From an uncultured Lachnospiraceae bacterium (GTDB lineage Bacteria; Bacillota_A; Clostridia; Lachnospirales; Lachnospiraceae), in the NCBI GenBank assembly GCA_947175285.1, contig CAMWMM010000050.1, forward strand, positions 1 to 15,709: DNA of 15,709 bases, read 5' to 3'. The position numbers and the translations under genes were made by a program. The first letter of the stretch is position 1; every line of letters starts with the position of its first letter. Below the pieces are notes generated by a model. That model made no database searches, had not been told where the DNA came from, and was given only the letters and a program-made list of their open reading frames with translations. This document shows positions 8,537 through 15,408 of this stretch, one piece after another.

Positions 8537-8949
8537 TTAATACGGTTTAAGGCTTTTTCCAACACATGCTTCTCCTCATCCGAAAGCTGTTCTACAATTT
8601 CATTCACCAGTTTATCATGGAATTGCCTGTGGTGGAGAAATGCCTTTTTCCCTTTTTCAGTCAGGGAAACCAGAACGACCCTTCTATCCTCTTCACTCCT
8701 TACCCTTTCCACATAATTTTTTTTCACCAGACTGTTGATGGAAATCGTAAGCGTTCCTGTTGTAACATGAAGTGATTTTGCAACAGTTGTCATATTCTTT
8801 TGTTCATCCATTCCGATTGCCTCTATGACATGTATGTCATTTATAGTAACATCCTTATATTCTTCTGTCCGAAGCGCCTGTTCTTCCACCATATTAATAT
8901 TGCGAAATATCCTTACCAGCACCTCATTCAGCGCATGATTTATATCCAT
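8506..8949 (-). CDS. MarR-family regulator resembling FabT
   Basis: This is a winged-helix repressor of 147 residues. The pattern MDINHALNEVLVRIF, KDVTINDIHVIEAIG, VAKSLHVTTGTLTISINSL (recognition helix) and YVERVRSEEDRRVVLVSLTEKG (wing) closely follows FabT, the MarR-type regulator of fatty-acid synthesis in streptococci (recollected family pattern; ortholog status not shown). I chose ATG 8949 because AGGA lies 6 nt upstream. The longer form starts with GTG at 8979, which has no usable ribosome site and lies just past the permease stop. It is the last gene of the ABC operon, so it may respond to a ligand linked to what the transporter handles and repress the operon itself. Its 3' end overlaps the convergent DUF885 gene by 31 bp. 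Confidence 0.88.
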   Translation of the reverse strand: MDINHALNEVLVRIFRNINMVEEQALRTEEYKDVTINDIHVIEAIGMDEQKNMTTVAKSLHVTTGTLTISINSLVKKNYVERVRSEEDRRVVLVSLTEKGKKAFLHHRQFHDKLVNEIVEQLSDEEKHVLEKALNRINQFFLSNARD

Positions 8950-8980
8950 TTTAATTCCTATGCCTTTCTCATTTTTCACC

Positions 8981-11900
8981 CTATTCTATGGATTTTAAAG
9001 ATTCTGCCATATTAATTTTTTCTAATTTAAAAAACATAATTATATTTACAAAGACAGCGAATCCAAAAGTAAATAACAGGCTTAACACATAACTGAAAGG
9101 CGTGACTAATGTTTTAAAGGAAACCATATCTATATTCACATGATACATAACAAACCAATGCAGCCATTTCCCAAGCAGTAATCCTGCAAGACCGCCCATT
9201 CCCGTCAATATCATATTTTCCCGGAAAACATAATCCGCCGTTTCTTTTGCATAAAAACCAAGAACCTTGATTGTCGCAATCTCCCGTATTCTTTCCGTAA
9301 TATTAATATTCGTCAGGTTGTAAAGTACAATAAACGCCAGACTTCCCGCACAGACAATAATCAGGGCAACAATATAATCCATGCTATCCATCATCGATAT
9401 AAACCTTTCCCGCATATCCTGTATCACAGTAACGGAAAGAACATTATCCCTGTCAGAAATCGCTGCTGCCGTTTCATGCGCATCTACATTTTCTCTTATC
9501 CGGGTATAAGCATTTTTATATTCCGGCGCTGTGCCGAGCTGTTCTTCATAAGTATCCTGATGAATGTAAATATAATTATACACATAGTTCTCACAAAGAG
9601 CGGATACCGTTACCGTAAGCTGGTTCATATCAGTATCTCGTAAAGTAACTTTATCACCCACCTGAATGCCCATATTTTCTGCAATTTTGGCTGTCAGCAC
9701 AGCTTCCCCTTTGCCCGGATACGGAATCTCTTCTCCGTCTTTTGTATGCAGACTTAGGAAAGATGCAATCTCTTCTATGCTTTCCGGAATATCCAAATAT
9801 ATCGATTTGGTTTTTCCGCCAAAATCCATATCTACACTTTCTTCATATAAAAAAGCTATTTCAGACAGTTTATCCCCGGTCTGCTCAGTCAGAACATCCG
9901 CTTCTGTCTCATCCACAGCATCCGAAAATGAAATCCCGATATCATACATCTGAATTTCATCATACTGCATGCCCGCTACATCAGTTATGGAATCCTTTAC
10001 ACCGAATCCGGTCACAAGAAGCGCAGTACAGCCGCTGATACCAAGTATCATCATAAAAAATCTTTTCTTATATCGAATAAGGTTTCTTGCGGAAACTTTA
10101 TGTAAAAATTTCATTCTGCTCCAAAGGAATGTAATTCTCTCCAAAAAAATCCGCTTACCGCCTTTAGGCGCCTTAGGACGTATCAGATTCGCCGGCTCAC
10201 TGTACAATTCATAACGACAGGAAAAATACGCAGCTCCCACAGAACATAAAAGTGCTGCCGCAATCGAAAGAATTGCCACCCAACCATCAAAATAGTATTG
10301 AATATCGCCCATGCTGTACATAATCTGATATCCCATCCAGATAACTTTCGGGAAGAGCCATGAACCGACCGCGCAGCCCGCTGCGGCGCCGACAACTGCC
10401 GCAGAACCTGCATAAAACAGAAATTTCCCCATAATTGCTGCATTGCTGTAGCCTAGCGCTTTTAAGACTCCAATCTGCGTTCTCTGCTCCTCTACCATTC
10501 TGTTCATCGTTGTCATACAGATAAGCGCCGCAACCAGAAAGAAAAACACAGGAAAGACATTCGCAATGCCCGCTACAATATTGGAATCACTCTCATAACA
10601 GACATATCCGACGTTGGTATTTCTCGTCAGTACATATTCATCCGGTTCCTCAATATCATCCAGTTCCGCCTGTGCATCCTCTATCTTCTGTTCCGCATCC
10701 GCTACCTCTTCTTCATACTCTGCTTTTGCATCCTCATATTCTTTTTTACCGTCTTCTAATTCTATTTTAGCATCCTCTAATTCCACTTTGCCGTCTTCTA
10801 ACTCCACTTTGGCATCAGCAAGGTCTGTTTTTGCCGTTGCAAGTTCTTCTTTGGCATTTTCCAATTCTGTCTTTGCATCGGCAAGTTCCACTTTGCCGTC
10901 CTCTAATTCCTGCCTTGCCGTAGTAACTTCGGCTTTTGCAGACTGTAATTCCTCTTCCGCTTTTCTTAACACCTCGTCATTATATTCAATTTCATCACTG
11001 GCAGTTCCTATCTGCTCCTTAGCGGCCTGTATCTGAGCCTTGCCCGCATCTATCTCTGCCTGTCCGGCGTTTATCTGAGCGAGATAGCCCTGTATCTGTG
11101 CTAAGCCTGCTTCTATCTCTGCCTCTTTATCCGATGACAGTGTACCGCCCGCCATCGCCTCTAATTCTTCCTTTTGCGCTTCTAACTCCGCTCTCTTCTC
11201 TGCCAATTCCGATTCTTTTTGAAGCAATTCCGCCTCACTCTCTGCCAAGGGCGCTATCTGTTCATTAAATTCCGCTTTTGCCGCTTCCAGTTCGTCTCTG
11301 GCATTGATTAATTTTATTTCATTCTCAAAAACTTCCCATTCATGTAAAGCAATTTCTTTATCGGCATCGGCAATTTCCTGTTCCTTATCCTGAATTTCCT
11401 GTTCGCCGTCTATGATTTCCTGCTCGGCATCAGCAATTTCCTGCTCGGCATCGGCAATTTCCTGTTCGGCATCGGCGATTTCCTGCTCGCCATCCAGAAT
11501 TTCCTGCCACGCATCGGCAAGTTCCTCTTCCGCTTCTTTCTTTTTATCTGCAAGCTCTATGCGCGCGTCATCAATTTCCTCCTGTGCTTCATCAATCAGC
11601 CGCGTGTATCTTGCCAATGCAAGTTCCTCGGTTTCCTCTTCCAGTCCGTCTTGCAGTGAGTCTATGTAATCTTCGTATTCATCCGTATAAACATCATAGT
11701 GCTTTTCTGTTGTCAAATAGATTTCCGTCAAATAATCGCAATCGAACGCTTCTTTCGGAACACAGATAAATCCTGCTATTTTTCCATCCCCGACAGAAGT
11801 CGTTCCGCGCTCAAAATTAATATAACAGGGCGAATGCACAAAACCGACTACTGTGTATGTCGTATTATAAAGCATATCCAGCGTGTCTTCATCATTATTT

Positions 11901-12352
11901 TCCGTCACGGTTATTTGTGCGCCCAACAGACTTTCATCATATAAAACATCATCCAAAACACACTCGTCAGCACTCTCCGGCATCCTGCCCGCAGACAATA
12001 CAACCATATTTATTTTTTCCGGAACTGCCTGCAGCTTATAAACATCTCCATTACCGTCGCCCATCGCACATATAACGTCAACGGAAATGGTGCCTTCCAC
12101 ATCCGCTACCCCGTCCATTTCTACTAATTGCTCTACATCTTCTTCCTCAAATCCGATTGTAGATAACAATCTGAAGTCATAGAAATTCTGTTCCAGTAAA
12201 TAATCATTTTCCGTTGCAATCATTGCCGGTGTTGTCGCTTTCAATCCGACAAACAAAGCAACGCCCAGCATTACGATTGCAAAAATCGCCAGATACCGTC
12301 CAAGACTTCCCTTGATTTCCCTGATTGTTGTCTTTATCATTCCACTGCTCAT
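8981..12352 (-). CDS. Large FtsX-type ABC transporter permease with long extracellular coiled coil
   Basis: This 1123-residue permease has the duplicated FtsX layout. There is one N-terminal membrane segment (about 15-36), a first extracellular region to about 590, segments at about 592-615, 641-667, 689-712 and 762-786, a second extracellular domain (about 787-990), and segments at about 991-1011, 1046-1067 and 1086-1107. Inside the first extracellular region, residues about 251-571 are a highly charged heptad-repeat coiled coil (for example AEQEIAD repeats, ELEDGKV/ELADAKT repeats). Near residue 400 a GGTLSS break falls close to the coil midpoint, suggesting an antiparallel hairpin. It should act with the ATPase encoded just upstream as a MacB/LolCDE-like mechanotransducing system rather than a classical pore; the cargo is unknown. 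The ATG has GGTG six bases upstream and follows the ATPase stop by 30 bp. Confidence 0.9.
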   Translation of the reverse strand: MSSGMIKTTIREIKGSLGRYLAIFAIVMLGVALFVGLKATTPAMIATENDYLLEQNFYDFRLLSTIGFEEEDVEQLVEMDGVADVEGTISVDVICAMGDGNGDVYKLQAVPEKINMVVLSAGRMPESADECVLDDVLYDESLLGAQITVTENNDEDTLDMLYNTTYTVVGFVHSPCYINFERGTTSVGDGKIAGFICVPKEAFDCDYLTEIYLTTEKHYDVYTDEYEDYIDSLQDGLEEETEELALARYTRLIDEAQEEIDDARIELADKKKEAEEELADAWQEILDGEQEIADAEQEIADAEQEIADAEQEIIDGEQEIQDKEQEIADADKEIALHEWEVFENEIKLINARDELEAAKAEFNEQIAPLAESEAELLQKESELAEKRAELEAQKEELEAMAGGTLSSDKEAEIEAGLAQIQGYLAQINAGQAEIDAGKAQIQAAKEQIGTASDEIEYNDEVLRKAEEELQSAKAEVTTARQELEDGKVELADAKTELENAKEELATAKTDLADAKVELEDGKVELEDAKIELEDGKKEYEDAKAEYEEEVADAEQKIEDAQAELDDIEEPDEYVLTRNTNVGYVCYESDSNIVAGIANVFPVFFFLVAALICMTTMNRMVEEQRTQIGVLKALGYSNAAIMGKFLFYAGSAAVVGAAAGCAVGSWLFPKVIWMGYQIMYSMGDIQYYFDGWVAILSIAAALLCSVGAAYFSCRYELYSEPANLIRPKAPKGGKRIFLERITFLWSRMKFLHKVSARNLIRYKKRFFMMILGISGCTALLVTGFGVKDSITDVAGMQYDEIQMYDIGISFSDAVDETEADVLTEQTGDKLSEIAFLYEESVDMDFGGKTKSIYLDIPESIEEIASFLSLHTKDGEEIPYPGKGEAVLTAKIAENMGIQVGDKVTLRDTDMNQLTVTVSALCENYVYNYIYIHQDTYEEQLGTAPEYKNAYTRIRENVDAHETAAAISDRDNVLSVTVIQDMRERFISMMDSMDYIVALIIVCAGSLAFIVLYNLTNINITERIREIATIKVLGFYAKETADYVFRENMILTGMGGLAGLLLGKWLHWFVMYHVNIDMVSFKTLVTPFSYVLSLLFTFGFAVFVNIIMFFKLEKINMAESLKSIE
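10753..10920 (-). repeat. Degenerate 21-bp tandem repeats encoding coiled-coil heptads (second arm)
   Basis: About eight 21-bp units of the form gtcctctaattccactttgcc (plus strand) run in frame within the permease gene. They encode seven-residue repeats such as VELEDGK and TELENAK. Units are diverged, with alternating gtc/atc starts. They explain the serine-rich open frame on the opposite strand. Confidence 0.75.
11363..11509 (-). repeat. Seven 21-bp tandem repeats encoding AEQEIAD-type heptads (first arm)
   Basis: Seven consecutive 21-bp units are seen. The plus-strand units starting at 11426, 11447 and 11468 are nearly identical (ggcatcggcaatttcctgctc with one or two changes), while the outer units are more diverged. 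Each unit equals one coiled-coil heptad, so unit gain or loss keeps both frame and heptad register. The high identity of the central units points to recent duplication or gene conversion. Confidence 0.85.
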
Positions 12353-12382
12353 CTATATCACCATTTATCCACAGTCTGCCTG

Positions 12383-13087
12383 CTACCATTCTATATCTTC
12401 TACCGGAATAATATGTTCATTTAACTCCATTTTACGTACCGTTCCGCTCTTTACCGTGATAATTCTGTCCGCCATCGCTGTCAATGCCTGATTATGCGTA
12501 ATGATAACAACAGTCATTCCCTCTTTTCTGCAAGTATCCTGCAGCAATTTTAAAACAGCTTTACCCGTATTATAATCCAATGCGCCTGTCGGTTCATCAC
12601 AAAGCAAAAGCTTCGGATTTTTCGCAAGCGCTCTCGCAATGGCAACCCTCTGCTGTTCTCCGCCGGATAACTGCGCCGGAAAGTTGCCCGCCCTGTCTTT
12701 CAGCCCAACCTGTTCTAAAACAGCCATCGCATCTAACGGCTCTTTACAAATCTGCGCCGCCAGTTCCACATTTTCCAATGCGGTCAGGTTCTGCACTAAA
12801 TTATAAAACTGAAATACAAAGCCTATATCATACCGTCTGTACGTTGTCAGCTTCTTGTTATTGTATGCCGAAATTTCTTCACCGTCCAACAAAACAAGTC
12901 CGGAGGAAAGTTTATCCATTCCCCCAAGAATATTTAAAATCGTCGTCTTTCCTGCACCGGACGCTCCGACGATAACACAGAACTCTCCTTTTTCAATGGT
13001 AAAATTAACGTCTTTGAGCGCATCAATATCCACTTCTCCCATATGATACGTTTTGCTGACATTTTTAAACTCTACAAAGGAACCCAT
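12383..13087 (-). CDS. ABC transporter ATP-binding protein, MacB/LolD type
   Basis: This 234-residue cytoplasmic ATPase has every key motif intact: Walker A GASGAGKTT (41-49), Q-loop Q93 (FVFQFYNLV), signature LSGGEQQR (140-147), Walker B LLLCDEP with catalytic E165, D-loop ALD and switch H198 (ITHN). The LLG/ENVELA pattern after the Q-loop and the short length place it with LolD/MacB/FtsE-type ATPases that drive FtsX-fold permeases. It is the first gene of the operon with the large permease and the MarR regulator. The ATG is preceded by AAAGGAAAGGA about 9-11 nt upstream. The intergenic region before it holds a palindrome that may be a MarR operator. Confidence 0.95.
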   Translation of the reverse strand: MGSFVEFKNVSKTYHMGEVDIDALKDVNFTIEKGEFCVIVGASGAGKTTILNILGGMDKLSSGLVLLDGEEISAYNNKKLTTYRRYDIGFVFQFYNLVQNLTALENVELAAQICKEPLDAMAVLEQVGLKDRAGNFPAQLSGGEQQRVAIARALAKNPKLLLCDEPTGALDYNTGKAVLKLLQDTCRKEGMTVVIITHNQALTAMADRIITVKSGTVRKMELNEHIIPVEDIEW

Positions 13088-13142
13088 ATACTGATGTCCT
13101 TTCCTTTCTCATGGTAATATTTCATGCTTCTGCTATTTGAAT

Positions 13143-13174
13143 AGTGTATCATATTTATTTTGATATTAAAATAA
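13143..13174 (-). promoter_or_regulatory. Candidate operon promoter with 20-bp palindromic operator
   Basis: TTATTTTGATATTAAAATAA (13155-13174) is symmetrical at 18 of 20 positions. Immediately downstream on the minus strand lie possible -10 hexamers, TATGAT (13153-13148) and TACACT (13148-13143), about 60 nt before the ATPase ATG. No good -35 is visible. The half-site TTTTGA resembles the TTTGA...TCAAA core reported for FabT (from memory), which matches the FabT-like regulator at the end of this operon. AT-richness makes chance symmetry possible. Confidence 0.45.
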
Positions 13175-13237
13175 TTTGAGGGGGAAAAAATATAAATTTG
13201 AGAATAAACACTCATAGCCTTTATTTTCTGCTACAAT

Positions 13238-13274
13238 AAAAAAATGTAAAGCCCTTTGTGATAATGACTTTACA
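13238..13274 (-). terminator. Intrinsic terminator after the 63-residue small gene
   Basis: On the minus strand TGTAAAG (13274-13268) and CTTTACA (13251-13245) form a 7-bp stem with a 16-nt loop, followed immediately by seven T residues (13244-13238). It starts 28 bp after the small gene's stop. A T5 run also follows the stem on the plus strand, so it might work both ways, but no plus-strand gene reads into it. Confidence 0.6.
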
Positions 13275-13301
13275 CTTTTTGCATTTAGTGATTAGATGTT
13301 A

Positions 13302-13493
13302 TTATTCTTTTATTTTGTCGATATCCGTCATGTTTACGCCCAGACTACTAAGCAACGCCTTTAAAGAAAGATAATCATCCTTTAAACTTGCATATGTTTT
13401 AATTGCATTTTCTTCCCTAGCTATCAACATATGCCGTTGAATGTTTTTAAAATCCTCTATGCCTTTTTGTATGATTTCACCATTACTTGGCAT
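13302..13493 (-). CDS. Small protein of unknown function (63 residues)
   Basis: I do not recognise this protein. It is short, charged and probably all-helical (NGEIIQKGIEDFKNIQRHML; KTYASLKDDYLSLKALLSSLGV), with no signal peptide or membrane segment, so it is likely cytoplasmic. The gene is well supported as a unit: AGGTGA lies 4-5 nt before the ATG, a near-consensus promoter lies about 50 bp upstream, and a hairpin terminator follows the stop. It stands between the ABC operon and the RCC1-like gene, on the same strand as both. A 13-bp perfect inverted repeat (13266-13278 and 13562-13574) brackets it. Confidence 0.7.
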   Translation of the reverse strand: MPSNGEIIQKGIEDFKNIQRHMLIAREENAIKTYASLKDDYLSLKALLSSLGVNMTDIDKIKE

Positions 13494-13542
13494 ATACTCA
13501 CCTGCTTTCTCTATCGGGACTTGTACTAATTGCTACAATTTT

Positions 13543-13571
13543 ATTATATATGATTATTTAGAAAGTGTAAA
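13543..13571 (-). promoter_or_regulatory. Strong sigma-A-type promoter for the small gene
   Basis: Read on the minus strand: TTTACA (13571-13566, five of six matches to the -35 consensus), a 17-bp spacer, then a perfect TATAAT (13548-13543). The expected transcript start near 13536 leaves a leader of about 43 nt before the ATG at 13493. This is the best-matching promoter in the window. Confidence 0.78.
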
Positions 13572-13636
13572 GTCTGTTACCTATATTGGATACTTTAAAA
13601 ACTTTGAAGGAAAAACAACCAGATTATTTCCTTTTA

Positions 13637-15064
13637 TCACTGCCAATCCACTGATCCGGCATAACAATATATATTTCCTGACTTATCCAAAAGACATGGT
13701 TGTCTAAACTTATTCCCAGTGATGCTAATGATACTTTCATACTCCAATTTTTCAAAAGACAGCTCTTTTAGACGCATCTGATATAGAATAGCCATATTCT
13801 CAGAACTGCCGGGTGTATATATTGGATCATCAAAAGCATAGTATTCCACATCTTTCACTTCCGCCGTATCATATTTACTTGCCAGAACCTGACCGTTCTC
13901 TAATAAAAACAGTGCATCATCCTTGCTTGGACATATCTGAATGATTTCAGGTACGTCACCTTCTATTCCCAACACTTCATTAAGATTCACTTGCTCAAAA
14001 TAACCACTATGGTCGAAATCTTTCTTTTCGACAGATGCCCCTGCTTTTTCATTATTGTAGTAAGTTATCCTGTCGCTGTTCCAATACCAAAGGGTATTAT
14101 CCTGGAGATATAAATACATCGTATATCCATCGGCAGCAAGCAGTTTAACGTCATCATTTTTTCCCATTTCATACAAAAGGGATATTTTACTTTTTTCTTC
14201 TCCCTGTATTTCAGATATATTACTGTTATTATGCAAATCCGTAATCAGTTCCTGGTCTGAAAAACTCGGAAAAATATAATTGCCCTCCCAACTCGCTCTA
14301 TTATAAAATTTCGTGATGGAAAAGAAGCTTCCATCCTCTCTTTTAAAATAATGAAAATCGCCTCCGCCCAAATAGATTTCTTCTACTTTCCCTATCTGGT
14401 CCTGATATCCCTGAAATATCTGTGGCGACCACTCATGTCTAGAGTCTGAATATTGTCCCAGTCCCCATGCGTAGAATTGTCCGGTGCTGTCAACTGCAAA
14501 CGCTGTTCCATATCCGGCATCCATACATACGATATCTGATACTCCCTCCAGTCTCACAGGCTCCGGATAATTCCCCACATCCTCATACGGATTTATCATA
14601 CCTATTACATTATCTCCCCACGCATACACATCTCCATTCTCAGTAAGAGCATAGGCTGCATTTCCTATATCCATAATCTTCACAATTGTCTCTTTGCCCA
14701 GAATTAACTTTGCATCTTTCTGGGTCTCGCCTTCCTGCCACTGCCATACCCTGCCATTTTCATCAAGGACAATATAAGTTTTATTCTCCAATATGAGTGC
14801 ACTTTTGATATTACCCAACTCTACGTTTTCTTCTGTTAATTTCTCAGGTATTTCATCGTTTTCCTGTGCAGCGGTTGATAGTTCCTCTGATACTTCATCG
14901 TTTTCTTGTGTATCATAAGATAATTCTTCTGAAAGTTCATTACTTTCCTGTATATTTTCTTCTTCATTCGCAGTCAACGTTTGCTTCTTTACTGCAAACA
15001 AACAAAGCGCACAAACCATAATTCCTATAAATAAAACACTAATTACCTTTTTCTCTTTTGACAT
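13637..15064 (-). CDS. Membrane-anchored RCC1-repeat-like beta-propeller protein
   Basis: This is a 475-residue protein with an uncleaved-signal-like N-terminal membrane segment (about 7-25, VISVLFIGIMVCALCLFAV), then an acidic linker of three 14-residue repeats (39-80). The rest contains about seven repeats of the pattern hydrophobic core, then small/aromatic, then D/E-N/D/S-G-x-V-Y-x-W. Examples are LDENGRVWQW, LTENGDVYAWGDN, VDSTGQFYAWGLG, REDGSFFSI, LQDNTLWYW, LLENGQVLAS and LDKSGNIYCYA. Seven such units fit one RCC1-type propeller, displayed outside the cell. Bacterial RCC1-like proteins have no single known role, so binding is the safest inference. AAGGAG lies 8 nt before the ATG. No clear terminator follows, so transcripts may continue into the small gene. 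Confidence 0.75.
   Translation of the reverse strand: MSKEKKVISVLFIGIMVCALCLFAVKKQTLTANEEENIQESNELSEELSYDTQENDEVSEELSTAAQENDEIPEKLTEENVELGNIKSALILENKTYIVLDENGRVWQWQEGETQKDAKLILGKETIVKIMDIGNAAYALTENGDVYAWGDNVIGMINPYEDVGNYPEPVRLEGVSDIVCMDAGYGTAFAVDSTGQFYAWGLGQYSDSRHEWSPQIFQGYQDQIGKVEEIYLGGGDFHYFKREDGSFFSITKFYNRASWEGNYIFPSFSDQELITDLHNNSNISEIQGEEKSKISLLYEMGKNDDVKLLAADGYTMYLYLQDNTLWYWNSDRITYYNNEKAGASVEKKDFDHSGYFEQVNLNEVLGIEGDVPEIIQICPSKDDALFLLENGQVLASKYDTAEVKDVEYYAFDDPIYTPGSSENMAILYQMRLKELSFEKLEYESIISITGNKFRQPCLLDKSGNIYCYAGSVDWQ
14825..14950 (-). repeat. Three 42-bp tandem repeats in the linker of the RCC1-like protein
   Basis: The encoded units are QESNELSEELSYDT, QENDEVSEELSTAA and QENDEIPEKLTEEN, 14 residues each, in frame. 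They form an acidic spacer between the membrane anchor and the propeller domain. The third unit is the most diverged. Confidence 0.85.
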
Positions 15065-15264
15065 GAATGAGGCTCCTTTTCTTTATATTTGTTCTTTACT
15101 GGCAATATTAGATGGCAGTTCATGACTTATTTCCCAACATTTTTCCACGTATCCATTGCACACCTGATTTTATCTGATGTCCATGCAAATGCTGCCGTGG
15201 GCGGAATCTCCCGATTCTCTTTTGGTTTCCATTTCTACATTCGTTCACAAAATGTTCATTTTAT
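15065..15264. other. Intergenic stretch without a supported gene
   Basis: These 200 bp separate the divergent RCC1-like gene and the antitoxin RNA repeats, so they must hold both promoters. The transcript of the repeats has to begin upstream of 15269 to include the first stem, yet I could not find a convincing -35/-10 pair. TACATT at 15236-15241 is a possible -10. A small hairpin, GAATC-tccc-GATTC, lies near 15195-15208. Confidence 0.5.
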
Positions 15265-15366
15265 ATGAGTCCTGTGACTGTTCTGACAGGACGGTAAAAT
15301 AAAAGTGACAGAGCGATGAGTTGAGTGACGGTTCTGACTCAACGATAAAATAAAAGTAACCGAGTG
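15265..15366 (+). ncRNA. cptI: Type III antitoxin RNA (CptI-like), two 51-nt tandem repeats
   Basis: Two repeats of exactly 51 bp (15265-15315 and 15316-15366) match at 40 of 51 positions. A third unit begins (ATGA at 15367) and breaks off before the terminator. In each repeat, positions 5-10 pair with 23-28 (GTCCTG/CAGGAC in the first, GTTGAG/CTCAAC in the second). Loop positions 14-18 pair with 43-47 (CTGTT/GACAG and CGGTT/AACCG). Together these make an H-type pseudoknot with an A-rich connecting strand (TAAAATAAAAGT). In type III systems such processed pseudoknot repeats bind and inhibit the ToxN-like endoribonuclease encoded just downstream. The family assignment to CptIN is from recalled toxin sequence patterns; the repeat structure itself is seen directly. 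Confidence 0.8.
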
Positions 15367-15377
15367 ATGAAAATTGC

Positions 15378-15403
15378 GGGAGAGCTAAAGCTCTCCCATT
15401 TTT
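15378..15403 (+). terminator. Intrinsic terminator between antitoxin repeats and toxin
   Basis: An 8-bp stem GGGAGAGC-TAAA-GCTCTCCC (15378-15397) is followed by ATTTTT. In type III toxin-antitoxin loci a terminator in exactly this place limits read-through from the repeats into the toxin gene, keeping antitoxin RNA in excess. Confidence 0.9.
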
Positions 15404-15408
15404 ACTAA

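Noticed and set aside
8950..8979. GTG at 8979 as the MarR start
   Set aside because: No Shine-Dalgarno at usable spacing, whereas ATG 8949 has AGGA six bases upstream and gives the usual family N-terminus.
10614..11036. 140-codon serine-rich plus-strand open frame
   Set aside because: It is the mirror of the 21-bp heptad repeats in the permease gene; repetitive DNA with a period divisible by three keeps antisense frames open.
13441..13707. 88-codon plus-strand open frame across the small gene's promoter
   Set aside because: It runs antisense through the small gene's 5' end, its strong promoter and the 3' end of the RCC1-like gene, with no ribosome site or recognisable domain.
15120..15248. 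Minus-strand 42-codon frame starting with GTG between the RCC1-like gene and the antitoxin repeats
   Set aside because: No ribosome site before the GTG, and no recognisable family; could be a relic but cannot be supported.
15265..15366. The 51-bp repeats as a CRISPR array
   Set aside because: There are only two adjacent units with no spacers, the internal differences are compensatory within hairpins, and a terminator and toxin-like gene follow.
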